A stretch of 38,683 bases of DNA, taken from assembly GCA_945921635.1 (NCBI GenBank), contig CAMEKZ010000003.1:1-38683 (forward strand), written 5' to 3'. Of this stretch, positions 1 through 8,665 are shown piece after piece. Under the pieces are notes generated by a model. The model saw only the letters and a list, made by a program, of their open reading frames with translations. It made no database searches and was not told the DNA's origin. Within the stretch, counting starts at the first letter, position 1. Each line of letters begins with the position of its first letter. The translations under genes were made by a program, and so were the position numbers. Origin of the DNA: an uncultured Clostridia bacterium. GTDB lineage: Bacteria > Bacillota > Clostridia > Oscillospirales > Ruminococcaceae.

Positions 1-53
1 AAACCGTCACGCAGTACACTATGGGCACGTGAGAGCGGCTCGGACTGCTCAAA

Positions 54-1955
54 ATGGACTTTCTCGGACTGCGCTACCTCACCGTCATACAGGACTGCTG
101 TAAGGCGGTGCAAAGGCAATGTCCCGACTTTGAGATAGAAAAAATCCCCGAGGACGATGAAGTGACCTACAGGATGATGTCGGAGGGCGGCACGCTCGGG
201 ATATTCCAATTTGAAAGCGGGGGCATGACGGCTCTGCTGTCGCGCATGAAGCCGCGCTCAATCGAGGATCTGACCGCGGCGCTGTCGCTGTACCGGCCGG
301 GACCGATGGACTCGATACCTCAGTATCTTGAAAACCGCCGCCACCCCGAAAAAATAAAATACAAGCACCCGCTGCTTAAAGATATACTTAATGTCACCTA
401 CGGCTGTATAGTGTATCAGGAACAGGTAATGACTATATGCAGAAAGCTTGCGGGGTATTCTTACGGCAGGGCGGATATTGTGCGCCGTGCTATGTCCAAG
501 AAAAAGCAGGACGTGATGATAAAGGAGCGTGAGACCTTTGTCAGCGGCGCGGAGAATTTTGTTTTAAAGAAGAAGACAGCAAACGAGATTTTTGACGATA
601 TGCTGAGCTTTGCGTCCTACGCGTTCAATAAGTCGCACGCGGCGGCATATTCCGTACTCGCCTACCGCACGGCATATCTGAGGTGTCACCACTACAAGGA
701 ATATATGGTAGCCCTGCTCACAAGCGTGATAGGTCAGAGCGGAAAGACCGCAGAGTATATAAACGATTTGTCGGAGCATGGCATAAAGCTGCTCCCGCCT
801 AATGTAAACAAGAGCATGACCGCCTTTTCTTCGGAGAGCGGCGGGGTGCGCTTCGGCCTGCTCGCGATAAAAAATCTCGGTGAAAACGTGATAACGGGGA
901 TAATTGAAGAGCGCGACGAAAAGCCGTTTTCCAGCCTGTATGATTTTTGCGACAGGATGGCAAAGCGCGGAATAAACAAGCGCGCGGTAGAGTCGCTTAT
1001 AAAAAGCGGTGCGCTCGACTGCACGGGAAGTAACCGCCGCGAGATGATGCTGTCGTTTGAGATGATGCTCGACAGCCTTTCACAGCGGAGGGATATAGAG
1101 GGTCAGCTCGACTTTTTTTCTGATGACGAGGGCGAAAATGACAGCCTTGCGGATTATAAAATGCAAAAAGCGGACGAGTACCCCAAGCAGCAGCTTCTTA
1201 TGATGGAAAAGGAAATGCTCGGAATATATATTTCGGGTCACCCGACCGATGGGTATAAAAAGGTCATACGCGAGCTGTCCTGCACGTTTGTGGCAAACGC
1301 TATCGCTGAGCGGCGGGAGAACGTAAAGGTGAAAATAATCGCGATGCTCTCCTCAAAGCGTATCTATGTCACAAAGCAGAACAAGACAATGTGCTTTCTT
1401 GTGATAGAGGACATAAGCGGCGAGATGGAAGCGATTTTATTTGCGAGCGGGTATGAGACCTACGCTGCAAAGCTTGTCGAGGGCGGTATTTTTCTGTTTG
1501 AGGGAACGCTGTCAAGTGAGGACGACAAGGACGCAAAGCTGCTGATAAACAGTATTTCGGACGTCCCCGAAAAATCGGACGGGAAAGGAGTGCCAGCGGC
1601 ACACGCAGCGCCAGCGGCACACGCAGCGCCTGCGGCGCACGCAGTACACGCTGTACCCGCAGTGCCCGCGGCACCCGCAGTACACGCTGTACCCGCAGTG
1701 CCCGCGGCACCCGCAAAAACCGATGATAAGGGCGGGCAGACGCTGTATATAAAATTTGCGGACAGGCAGGACGAGAAAATCCCTCGGGTAAAACAGCTTT
1801 TAAAGCAGAACAGGGGCGGCACGGCTGTCAAAATCTGCTTTGAAAAAAGCAGGGAAACAATACCGCTTCCGCCGCAGAGTTTTGTTAAGCTTTCACAGGA
1901 ATTTATCACAATCCTAAGTGAAATCTGCGGAAATAGCAATATAATTTTAAAATAA
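54..1955 (+). CDS. dnaE: DNA polymerase III alpha subunit (DnaE), C-terminal part; the reading frame continues to the left window edge but is interrupted by TGA at 30-32
   Basis: KMDFLGLR, GIFQFES, LYRPGPMDSIPQY, VYQEQVM, RRAMSKKK and FNKSHAAAYS motifs; upstream in-frame TVTQYTMGT*ERLGLLKMDFLGL. Confidence 0.95.
   Translation: MDFLGLRYLTVIQDCCKAVQRQCPDFEIEKIPEDDEVTYRMMSEGGTLGIFQFESGGMTALLSRMKPRSIEDLTAALSLYRPGPMDSIPQYLENRRHPEKIKYKHPLLKDILNVTYGCIVYQEQVMTICRKLAGYSYGRADIVRRAMSKKKQDVMIKERETFVSGAENFVLKKKTANEIFDDMLSFASYAFNKSHAAAYSVLAYRTAYLRCHHYKEYMVALLTSVIGQSGKTAEYINDLSEHGIKLLPPNVNKSMTAFSSESGGVRFGLLAIKNLGENVITGIIEERDEKPFSSLYDFCDRMAKRGINKRAVESLIKSGALDCTGSNRREMMLSFEMMLDSLSQRRDIEGQLDFFSDDEGENDSLADYKMQKADEYPKQQLLMMEKEMLGIYISGHPTDGYKKVIRELSCTFVANAIAERRENVKVKIIAMLSSKRIYVTKQNKTMCFLVIEDISGEMEAILFASGYETYAAKLVEGGIFLFEGTLSSEDDKDAKLLINSISDVPEKSDGKGVPAAHAAPAAHAAPAAHAVHAVPAVPAAPAVHAVPAVPAAPAKTDDKGGQTLYIKFADRQDEKIPRVKQLLKQNRGGTAVKICFEKSRETIPLPPQSFVKLSQEFITILSEICGNSNIILK
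1591..1716 (+). repeat. In-frame GC-rich minisatellite encoding a PAAHA/VPAVPA/VHAVPA tract inside dnaE
   Basis: 18-bp repeats (CCAGCGGCACACGCAGCG at 1593 and 1611) followed by a 36-bp unit repeated at 1641 and 1677. Confidence 0.9.
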
Positions 1956-2059
1956 ATCGAATTTTGTGAATTTTCCCCTTGACTTAATTGCGTTTTAGGA
2001 GTAAACTGAAAGATGTGTAAATAATCTAGGGGTATCCCCAAGGAAGGATGTACGATAAT

Positions 2060-3019
2060 ATGAAAAAAATAGGTGTTTTGACAAGCGGCGGCGACGCTCC
2101 GGGAATGAATGCCGTAATCCGTGCCGTAACAAGAGCAGGTATCTCAAAGGGCATGGATGTAGTTGGCATCCGCAGAGGCTATAACGGCCTTATCAACGGA
2201 GATATTGTCGAGCTTAATGTGAGAAGCGTTTCAGACATTATCCAGCGCGGCGGCACAATGCTTTATACTGCAAGATGCGCCGAGTTCAGATACGAAGAGG
2301 GCCTCCAGAAGGCAAAGCAGACCTGTATTGAAAACGGTATCGAGGGTATTGTAGTTATAGGCGGCGACGGCTCGTTCAGAGGTGCGGCTGACCTTTCTGC
2401 AAGAGGTATTCTCTGCGTAGGCGTACCCGGCACTATCGACAACGATATTTCAATGACAGAATATACCATAGGCTATGACACAGCGATGAACACAGCTATG
2501 GAGATGGTTGACAAGCTGAGAGATACCGCGCAGTCGCACGACAGATGCTCGGTAGTTGAGGTTATGGGCAGAAATGCCGGCTATATCGCGCTGAACACAG
2601 GTATCGCCTGCGGCGCGACATATATCATCACAAAGGAAGAGCCCTACACCATGAATGACGTAATCAACAAGATTATCGCGGGTCAGAAGACGGGCAAGCA
2701 CCACTTTATTATAGTTGTTGCTGAAGGTATCGGAAATTCCGAGCAGATTGCCAAGGAAATCGAGCAGGCAACGGGCGTTGAGAGCCGCGCTACAATTCTC
2801 GGTCACGTTCAGAGAGGCGGCAGCCCGACGGTACGCGACAGAGTAGAGGCAAGCCAGCTCGGCTATTATGCGGTTGAGCTTCTGTCAAACGGCATAGGAA
2901 ACCGCGTTGTAGGTCTCCAGAACAACAAGGTTGTAGACTATGACATTCAGGAAGCGCTGAAGATGACAAAGTCGTTCGACCACAAGCTGTATGAAATTGC
3001 TAACGAAATCAGCTTCTGA
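2060..3019 (+). CDS. pfkA: ATP-dependent 6-phosphofructokinase
   Basis: MKKIGVLTSGGDAPGMNAVIR, GGDGSFRGA, PGTIDNDI, EVMGRNAGYIA; start moved from 2048 to 2060 to fit the AAGGAAGG Shine-Dalgarno and N-terminus. Confidence 0.95.
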   Translation: MKKIGVLTSGGDAPGMNAVIRAVTRAGISKGMDVVGIRRGYNGLINGDIVELNVRSVSDIIQRGGTMLYTARCAEFRYEEGLQKAKQTCIENGIEGIVVIGGDGSFRGAADLSARGILCVGVPGTIDNDISMTEYTIGYDTAMNTAMEMVDKLRDTAQSHDRCSVVEVMGRNAGYIALNTGIACGATYIITKEEPYTMNDVINKIIAGQKTGKHHFIIVVAEGIGNSEQIAKEIEQATGVESRATILGHVQRGGSPTVRDRVEASQLGYYAVELLSNGIGNRVVGLQNNKVVDYDIQEALKMTKSFDHKLYEIANEISF

Positions 3020-3163
3020 TTTAATTGCAGCTTATAGACAGCCGTACGACGCATTTTGATGCGTCTGACGGTCTTAAAAACATTTTATTTTGTTATCTAT
3101 ATAATAGATATACAGCGGCGCGGATTTCCGCTCCGCACAGAGCATCTGCTCTGTATTTACTGT

Positions 3164-3260
3164 ACAGAGTAGGATAATGCGCGTAAAGTGCCCGAGGGAC
3201 GGGGAGTTGTCCTCGGGACGAACACCACACGGTGGCGGTGCATTGTCCGCATCTCGCTGT
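3164..3260 (+). ncRNA. Tetrahydrofolate (THF) riboswitch aptamer, class I-like
   Basis: Matches the known THF aptamer layout: ACAG-AGTAG...CTCG-CTGT (P1), GGATAATGC/GCATTGTCC (P2, one G-U), core CGCGTAAAGTG, CCCGAGG/CCTCGGG hairpin (P3), ACGAA, CACC-ACAC-GGTG hairpin, GCGGTG; upstream of a folate-type ECF S component. Confidence 0.85.
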
Positions 3261-3309
3261 TGCATAAAAAGAGATAACGCCATATTTATCCCGAGTTATG
3301 CGATTGCGT

Positions 3310-3410
3310 AATACTATTTATTTCTAACTTAAAAAAGCTCCATAGAGCTTTTTTAAGAGTTCTGCCTACGGCAGAACCGATGGGACTTTGTCCTATCGAG
3401 AAATAGTATT
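3310..3410 (+). repeat. Multi-hairpin (cloverleaf-like) module: outer 10-bp stem enclosing three hairpins
   Basis: Outer AATACTATTT (3310-3319)/AAATAGTATT (3401-3410); inside TTAAAAAAGCTC-CATA-GAGCTTTTTTAA (3329-3356), GTTCTGCC-TAC-GGCAGAAC (3359-3377), CGATGGGAC-TTT-GTCCTATCG (3378-3398). Confidence 0.8.
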
Positions 3411-3415
3411 GTACA

Positions 3416-3493
3416 TCATTTCAGCCGCCTGCGGCGGCATATTCGGCTTTGCCGAATCCTTAAAAAGGTTAGCACCTTTTTAAGATGAAATGA
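3416..3493 (+). repeat. Second multi-hairpin module: outer 8-bp stem enclosing three hairpins
   Basis: Outer TCATTTCA (3416-3423)/TGAAATGA (3486-3493); inside GCCGCC-TGC-GGCGGC (3424-3438), ATTCGGC-TTT-GCCGAAT (3441-3457), CTTAAAAAGGT-TAGC-ACCTTTTTAAG (3459-3484). Confidence 0.8.
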
Positions 3494-3525
3494 GTATAAA
3501 TCATCGTAGATTTAAGGAGGTAAAT

Positions 3526-4158
3526 ATGGCATTTTTTCTTAATTTCAAAAAATCGTTTGAGGAGCTGAAGTCGGTACGCTGTCTTACGGTGACGGCTCTG
3601 CTTATCGGCGTGTCCATCGCGCTGAAATTTTTGCTTATTCAGCCGTCGGAGACGCTGAAAATAAGCTTTTCGTTTGTGGGGCTTGCCGCTATAGGTATGC
3701 TCTACGGTCCGACAGTTGCGGGTCTTGCGGGAATAGTCACCGATGTGCTCGGCTTTTTAGTAAAGCCAACCGGCGCGTTTTCACCGATATTCACGGTGGT
3801 GGAGCTTACGGGCGGCATAATATACGGAATATTCCTGTATAAGCTGAACCCCGCAAAGCTCGACTTTTCAAGCGGCTCGGCATTTTTGTCGGGACTTAAA
3901 ACAAACAGCTTACAGGTGCTGAGGATAGTGGGCGCAAAATTCACGATAAACCTTGTCTGCAACGTGTTTATGAACACTGCGGCTATGGTTATCATGGGCT
4001 ATTTTGCACCCGAGGTATTCTGGGTAAAGATATGGGAGCGCATAATCAAGAACGCGGTTATGCTGCCTATCGAGGTATTCATCCTACTGCTTGTCCTCTA
4101 CCCTGTTATGATAGCCTACCGCGCAGCGTTCAGACACACGCGCAGTATCGCGAAATAG
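3526..4158 (+). CDS. folT: Folate-family (FolT-like) ECF transporter S component
   Basis: Small multi-TM protein MAFFLNFKKSFEELKSVRCLTVTALLIGVSIAL... with ECF S-component character; SD AGGAGG upstream; THF riboswitch in leader. Confidence 0.8.
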   Translation: MAFFLNFKKSFEELKSVRCLTVTALLIGVSIALKFLLIQPSETLKISFSFVGLAAIGMLYGPTVAGLAGIVTDVLGFLVKPTGAFSPIFTVVELTGGIIYGIFLYKLNPAKLDFSSGSAFLSGLKTNSLQVLRIVGAKFTINLVCNVFMNTAAMVIMGYFAPEVFWVKIWERIIKNAVMLPIEVFILLLVLYPVMIAYRAAFRHTRSIAK

Positions 4159-4182
4159 ACTGACTGTAGAAAGGTTTTTACT

Positions 4183-4977
4183 ATGACCAGACTTGGCTTT
4201 TTAGGCGCGGGAAATATGGGAAGCGCCATCATGAAGGGTATCAGCGGCGCAGACATCGCCGAAATATACGCATACGACAAGGACGGCGGCAAGCTTGCGG
4301 CGCTGTCGGACATCGGGATTAAGCCGTGCGAAAGCGAAAACGAGCTCGTCCGTACCTGCGAGTATATCCTGCTTGCGGTAAAGCCGCAGGTTTTACCCGC
4401 GGTGCTTGACACCGTTGCAAAGGACATAACCGCGGATAAAATCATTATATCAATCTGCGCGGGCATCTCCGAGGACTTTATCCGCAGCAGGACTAACCCC
4501 GCTGCAAAGGTTATCCTTGTTATGCCTAACACCCCTATGATGCTGGGTCTCGGCGCGAGCGCGATTTCAAAGACCGACAACGTAAGCGAGACTGAATTTG
4601 CCTTTGCAAAGTCGGTTATCGAGAGCTGCGGCATAGCGCAGGAGATACCTATAGACAAGATGAAGGAGATAATCGCGGTAAACGGCAGCTCCCCCGCCTT
4701 TATCTATCTCTTTGCAAAGGGATTTATCGACTATGCGGAGTCAGTAGGTATTGACGCTGACGCGGCGCTTAGACTGTTCGCGCAGTCGCTTATCGGCTCG
4801 GCAAAGATGCTGACCGATTCGGGTATGGCGGTAGCCGAGCTTATAAAGCAGGTATCAAGCCCCGGCGGCACTACGATAGCGGGTCTTGACAGGCTCTATG
4901 CCGGAAAGCTCACCGAGGTTGTCGAGGACTGCTGTAAGGCTTGTACAAACAGAGCGTATGAGCTTGCCGCTAAGTAA
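4183..4977 (+). CDS. proC: Pyrroline-5-carboxylate reductase
   Basis: LGFLGAGNMGSAIMKG, LLAVKPQ, VMPNTPMMLGLG, VNGSSPAFIYLF, KQVSSPGGTTIAGL. Confidence 0.95.
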   Translation: MTRLGFLGAGNMGSAIMKGISGADIAEIYAYDKDGGKLAALSDIGIKPCESENELVRTCEYILLAVKPQVLPAVLDTVAKDITADKIIISICAGISEDFIRSRTNPAAKVILVMPNTPMMLGLGASAISKTDNVSETEFAFAKSVIESCGIAQEIPIDKMKEIIAVNGSSPAFIYLFAKGFIDYAESVGIDADAALRLFAQSLIGSAKMLTDSGMAVAELIKQVSSPGGTTIAGLDRLYAGKLTEVVEDCCKACTNRAYELAAK

Positions 4978-5003
4978 TTATTTGGAATAAAAACACTATT
5001 TGC

Positions 5004-5044
5004 AATCCGTACCGGGCAGAAACGCTCCGGCACGGATTTTTTTA
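5004..5044 (+). terminator. Rho-independent terminator after proC
   Basis: AATCCGTACCGG...CCGGCACGGATT followed by T-run. Confidence 0.75.
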
Positions 5045-5061
5045 TTTATTTGTCTGTAGGC

Positions 5062-5090
5062 TTGACATTTGCGGCTTAAAATGGTACAAT
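5062..5090 (+). promoter_or_regulatory. Sigma-A type promoter
   Basis: TTGACA (5062-5067), 17-bp spacer, TACAAT (5085-5090). Confidence 0.7.
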
Positions 5091-5140
5091 ATTCCTCACA
5101 GCGTCATGCGGCGCAAATAAAATGAAAAGGAATTATTATT

Positions 5141-5593
5141 ATGAGAAACATGAAGAAAATATTCGTGCTGTTTTTGGCTTTAATCTGCCTTTCGGTTGCC
5201 GCGTGTACGGTAAACACGAGTATGTCATACACCTACAATGTAGAAACCGGTGACGCGATTACCGTAAAGCTGAACACCGCGGACGGCTACAGCATAACCT
5301 CCGAGCTTCCGTTTACCGTTACAAAGGGCGGGGAGACTGTCGGACAGGGTTATTTTATCACCGAGGAGACATATCAGACATACGTCAGCTCGCTTTCCGG
5401 CATGGAGGGCGCAAAAGTAATCGGCACGGGCGAAAGGGCGGATATAGAGTATATTTTCTGGTGCTATAACGACACCGAGTATAATTACGCCGTGCTTGTA
5501 AAGGGTTCAAAGACGGGCGCGGTAGTGGGAAACAATATCTCGCAGGCGTCGGCTGAGGAGTGTATGGGAAGGCTGACGTTCAGTAAGGAATAA
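5141..5593 (+). CDS. Small secreted lipoprotein, unknown function
   Basis: Signal peptide with lipobox-like VAAC; own promoter and terminator. Confidence 0.7.
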   Translation: MRNMKKIFVLFLALICLSVAACTVNTSMSYTYNVETGDAITVKLNTADGYSITSELPFTVTKGGETVGQGYFITEETYQTYVSSLSGMEGAKVIGTGERADIEYIFWCYNDTEYNYAVLVKGSKTGAVVGNNISQASAEECMGRLTFSKE

Positions 5594-5607
5594 GCGTAAA
5601 ATGAAAT

Positions 5608-5640
5608 ACCGCCGGCGGCTTTTGGCTGTCGGCGGTTTTT
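5608..5640. terminator. Probable terminator between convergent genes
   Basis: ACCGCCGGCGGC-TTTTG-GCTGTCGGCGGT then TTTTT. Confidence 0.6.
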
Positions 5641-5653
5641 GTGTTAGGTTTTC

Positions 5654-6409
5654 TTAAATCATCGCTCCGATAACCGACATACCCGCGTAGACGCTGATTT
5701 GTGCCGGTGCGGGGCTGTCCTCTGCCGCCGAAGCGGTGCTTTCCTGCTCCGGATTTTCGGTGCTTTCGTTGCTTTCGTTATTCGCGGCGTTCTCGCTGCT
5801 CTTGCTTTCATTCGTGTCACCGCCGCCGAAAAGGCTGTTCAGCAGTTCAAACAGCGCAAACTTTACCTCTATATCCGCGCTGTTTTCGATATTCTTGCTC
5901 TGCTCCTCGGTGAAAAACTCCCCCGCGGCGGGCAGACAGAGCGGCGGGAACATCACGCACCACCAGTTTTTCCCCTCCGCTTCGCCGATAAGAAAGCGAA
6001 CGGCGGTATAGTTCCCCGCGGGGAGGGTGTAATTCTCATACCGGCGCGTGGTAAAATAAGTATCTGCTATCTCGCACTCAACCGTGTAGTCATGGCCTTG
6101 TGATATAATAAACTTCTGTGCCTTTTCCTGCATCTCGGCTTTGTGCTCTTCTGCCGCTTCTATAGCTTCGTCAAGGTTTCCGCACCCGCCGAACACCTCG
6201 CCAAACTCGGTCAGCATATAATCCCTGAGCCTGTATTTCAGCGCCTGATCCTCCTCGCTGTCAGAGTTTGCGAGGATATGAAGGCGTAAAACCTCGTCGG
6301 GGATATGCTCGCAGTCCTCGGCAAACGCGGAAAAGCCGCTGAATATGATGGCGGCTACCGCGCCGATTATCATAGCTATGTTAGTGATATTATGCTTAAA
6401 CCCTGTCAT
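5654..6409 (-). CDS. spoIIR: Stage II sporulation protein R
   Basis: VLRLHILANSDSEEDQALKYRLRD and NWWCVMFPPLCL motifs. Confidence 0.93.
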   Translation of the reverse strand: MTGFKHNITNIAMIIGAVAAIIFSGFSAFAEDCEHIPDEVLRLHILANSDSEEDQALKYRLRDYMLTEFGEVFGGCGNLDEAIEAAEEHKAEMQEKAQKFIISQGHDYTVECEIADTYFTTRRYENYTLPAGNYTAVRFLIGEAEGKNWWCVMFPPLCLPAAGEFFTEEQSKNIENSADIEVKFALFELLNSLFGGGDTNESKSSENAANNESNESTENPEQESTASAAEDSPAPAQISVYAGMSVIGAMI

Positions 6410-6455
6410 AATTACAATCCTTTCGTGTCACATCGTGATGTCTGTAAGGTAATTA

Positions 6456-6595
6456 ATGTCTGCTCATCAACTTCCGATAGGCTTTATAATAATAAAAAAA
6501 GCCTATCGGAAGTTGCTAAAGTGCGAGGATTTTCATAAATATTCAAGAAATCCTTGCACTTTAGTTCGTCCCTTTGGACGAAATGAGCTTGACAT
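6456..6595. repeat. Multi-hairpin module: outer interrupted 11-bp stem enclosing three hairpins
   Basis: Outer ATGTC-T-GCTCAT (6456-6467)/ATGAGC-TT-GACAT (6583-6595); inside 17-bp stem AACTTCCGATAGGCTTT (6469-6485)/(6498-6514), 17-bp stem CTAAAGTGCGAGGATTT (6516-6532)/(6548-6564, one G-U), TTCGTCC-CTTT-GGACGAA (6565-6582). Confidence 0.8.
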
Positions 6596-6599
6596 CGAG

Positions 6600-6710
6600 T
6601 AGTGTGTGCGGTGCAAAAGCGCACACAGTGTGATTTTGTGCCAACTCAAAGCCTGCTTTTCGGGCTTTGAGTGAATAACTGTCCTGCGGACAGTTATTCA
6701 GTACACACTA
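6600..6710. repeat. Adjacent multi-hairpin module: outer 8-bp stem enclosing three hairpins
   Basis: Outer TAGTGTGT (6600-6607)/ACACACTA (6703-6710); inside GGTGCAAAA/TTTTGTGCC (6610-6642), ACTCAAAGCC/GGCTTTGAGT (6644-6672), GAATAACTGTCC-TGC-GGACAGTTATTC (6673-6699). Confidence 0.78.
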
Positions 6711-6739
6711 ATTATTGACAGGGTTTCAGGTATTATACG

Positions 6740-8641
6740 TTATTTCAGATTTTCTATTTCATCAAGCCACAGAGCCGCCGAAGCATCGCTCGGCATTCTC
6801 CAGTCGCCGCGCGGCGAGAGCGTGACCGAGCCGACCTTAGGTCCGTCGGGCAGGCAGGAGCGCTTGAACTGCTGTGAAAAGAACCTGCGGTAGAAGGTTT
6901 TCAGCCATTTCAGCACCGTTTCGCGGTCGTATACGTCTTTAAACGCATACAGCGCAAGGCGGAACACCTTCTGCGGCGAAAAGCCCCAGCGTATGCCGTT
7001 GTAGAGGAAAAAGTCGTGCAGCTCGTACGGACCTACCAAGTCCTCGGTTTTCTGCGAGATTTCTTCGCCGTCTGCGGGCAGAAGCTCGGGACTTACGGGG
7101 GTGTCGAGTATATCGCAGAGCGCTTCTTTAAGCTGACTGTTTTCCGATATATTGCTGTAGTATTTTACAAGGTGGCGGATAAGCGTCTTAGGTACCGAGC
7201 AGTTTACGCCGTACATCGACATATGGTCACCGTTGTAGGTTGCCCAGCCGAGCGCAAGCTCGGACAAATCTCCCGTGCCGATTACAAGGCCGCCGGTCTG
7301 GTTTGCGATATTCATAAGCACCTTTGTGCGCTCACGCGCCTGACCGTTTTCAAACACAACATTGAGGTTGTCTATATCGTGGCCGATGTCCTTAAAATGC
7401 TGTTTTACGCTGTCGGTTATGTCAATCTCGCGGAACGTGACACCAATAGCCTCGCACATCTTCTGCGCGTTGGATTTCGTCCGCTTTGTAGTGCCAAAGC
7501 ACGGCATAGTGACCGCGACTATATCGGTCATGGGTCTGCCGAGCAGCTTCATTGCGTCCGCCGCGACAAGAAGCGCAAGACAGCTGTCGAGACCGCCCGA
7601 TATGCCGACTACCGCGGTCTTTGCATTAGTATGCTTTAACCGCTTTTTCAGTCCGTTGCTCTGCATGGCGAGGATAAGCTCGCAGCGCTTGTCCTTTTCG
7701 CTGTCGGAATAGGGAATAAACGGCGTGCGTGATACAAAGCGGGTAAGCTTTGTATCGGACAGAGGCATGGAAAACTCTATCTCATATATGCCGCCGTCGG
7801 GACAAAACGAGGTGTTTTTCCTGCGCTCGAAGGCAAGCTTTGACACATCTATCTCGCTTATCGCGCTGTCTCCCGAAAACAGCTCGCTCTGTGCTAACAT
7901 CGTGCCGTTTTCTGCAATAATATTGTGAGCCGAGAAAACCAGATCCTGCGTGGACTCGCCCTCGCCCGCCGAGGCGTACACATACCCCGCGATAAGGCGC
8001 GCCGACTGATTTTTTATAAGGTCGCGGCGGTACTCCGCCTTGCCCGTCATCTCGTTGCTTGCCGAGAGGTTTACTATGATATTCGCGCCGCCCTGTGCAA
8101 GCGCGCCCGACGGCGGGCACGGCGCCCACAAGTCCTCGCAGATTTCCACACCGAATGCAAAATCCGCAATGTCCGCACATCTGAAAATATATCCCGCGCC
8201 AAAGGGTATCTCCCCGCGCACCGCCGCGCCGTCACACGCGTCCCACGCGGCAAAGTGGCGCATCTCGTAAAACTCGTTGTAATTCGGCAGATACTGCTTT
8301 GGCACAAAGCCGAGGACTTTTCCTTTATACAGTACCGCCGCGCAGTTGTACAGCTTTCCCGCAAAGCGCAGCGGCAGGCCTACCACCGTTATCATATCGA
8401 GGTCGGCAAGCGCGGCGCATATATCATCAAGCGTCTTTTCTGCGGCATTTATCAGCGTGTCCTGAAAAAACAAGTCCTGGCAGGTGTACCCCGTTATGCA
8501 AAGCTCGGGGAAAACCGCAAGCCGCACCCCGCCGCCGGAAAGCTTTTTCGCAAGCGCGATTATGCTGTTTTTGTTGTATTCGCAGTCAGCGACCTTTATT
8601 TCGGGGGTAGCCGCCGCGACTTTAATAAATCCGTCTTTCAT
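6740..8641 (-). CDS. nadE: Glutamine-dependent NAD+ synthase (nitrilase domain plus NAD synthetase domain)
   Basis: LAVFPELCITGYTCQDLF, CEDLWAP, GISGGLDSCLALLVA, GTGDLSELALGWATYNGDHMSMYGVN. Confidence 0.95.
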   Translation of the reverse strand: MKDGFIKVAAATPEIKVADCEYNKNSIIALAKKLSGGGVRLAVFPELCITGYTCQDLFFQDTLINAAEKTLDDICAALADLDMITVVGLPLRFAGKLYNCAAVLYKGKVLGFVPKQYLPNYNEFYEMRHFAAWDACDGAAVRGEIPFGAGYIFRCADIADFAFGVEICEDLWAPCPPSGALAQGGANIIVNLSASNEMTGKAEYRRDLIKNQSARLIAGYVYASAGEGESTQDLVFSAHNIIAENGTMLAQSELFSGDSAISEIDVSKLAFERRKNTSFCPDGGIYEIEFSMPLSDTKLTRFVSRTPFIPYSDSEKDKRCELILAMQSNGLKKRLKHTNAKTAVVGISGGLDSCLALLVAADAMKLLGRPMTDIVAVTMPCFGTTKRTKSNAQKMCEAIGVTFREIDITDSVKQHFKDIGHDIDNLNVVFENGQARERTKVLMNIANQTGGLVIGTGDLSELALGWATYNGDHMSMYGVNCSVPKTLIRHLVKYYSNISENSQLKEALCDILDTPVSPELLPADGEEISQKTEDLVGPYELHDFFLYNGIRWGFSPQKVFRLALYAFKDVYDRETVLKWLKTFYRRFFSQQFKRSCLPDGPKVGSVTLSPRGDWRMPSDASAALWLDEIENLK

Positions 8642-8665
8642 AAAAAATCTCCTGTAGCGTATCCG

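Noticed and set aside
1369-2041. Minus-strand ORFs over the dnaE minisatellite
   Set aside because: Low-complexity shadows (RVPRALRVQ, AAGTAGTAC) of the in-frame repeat in dnaE.
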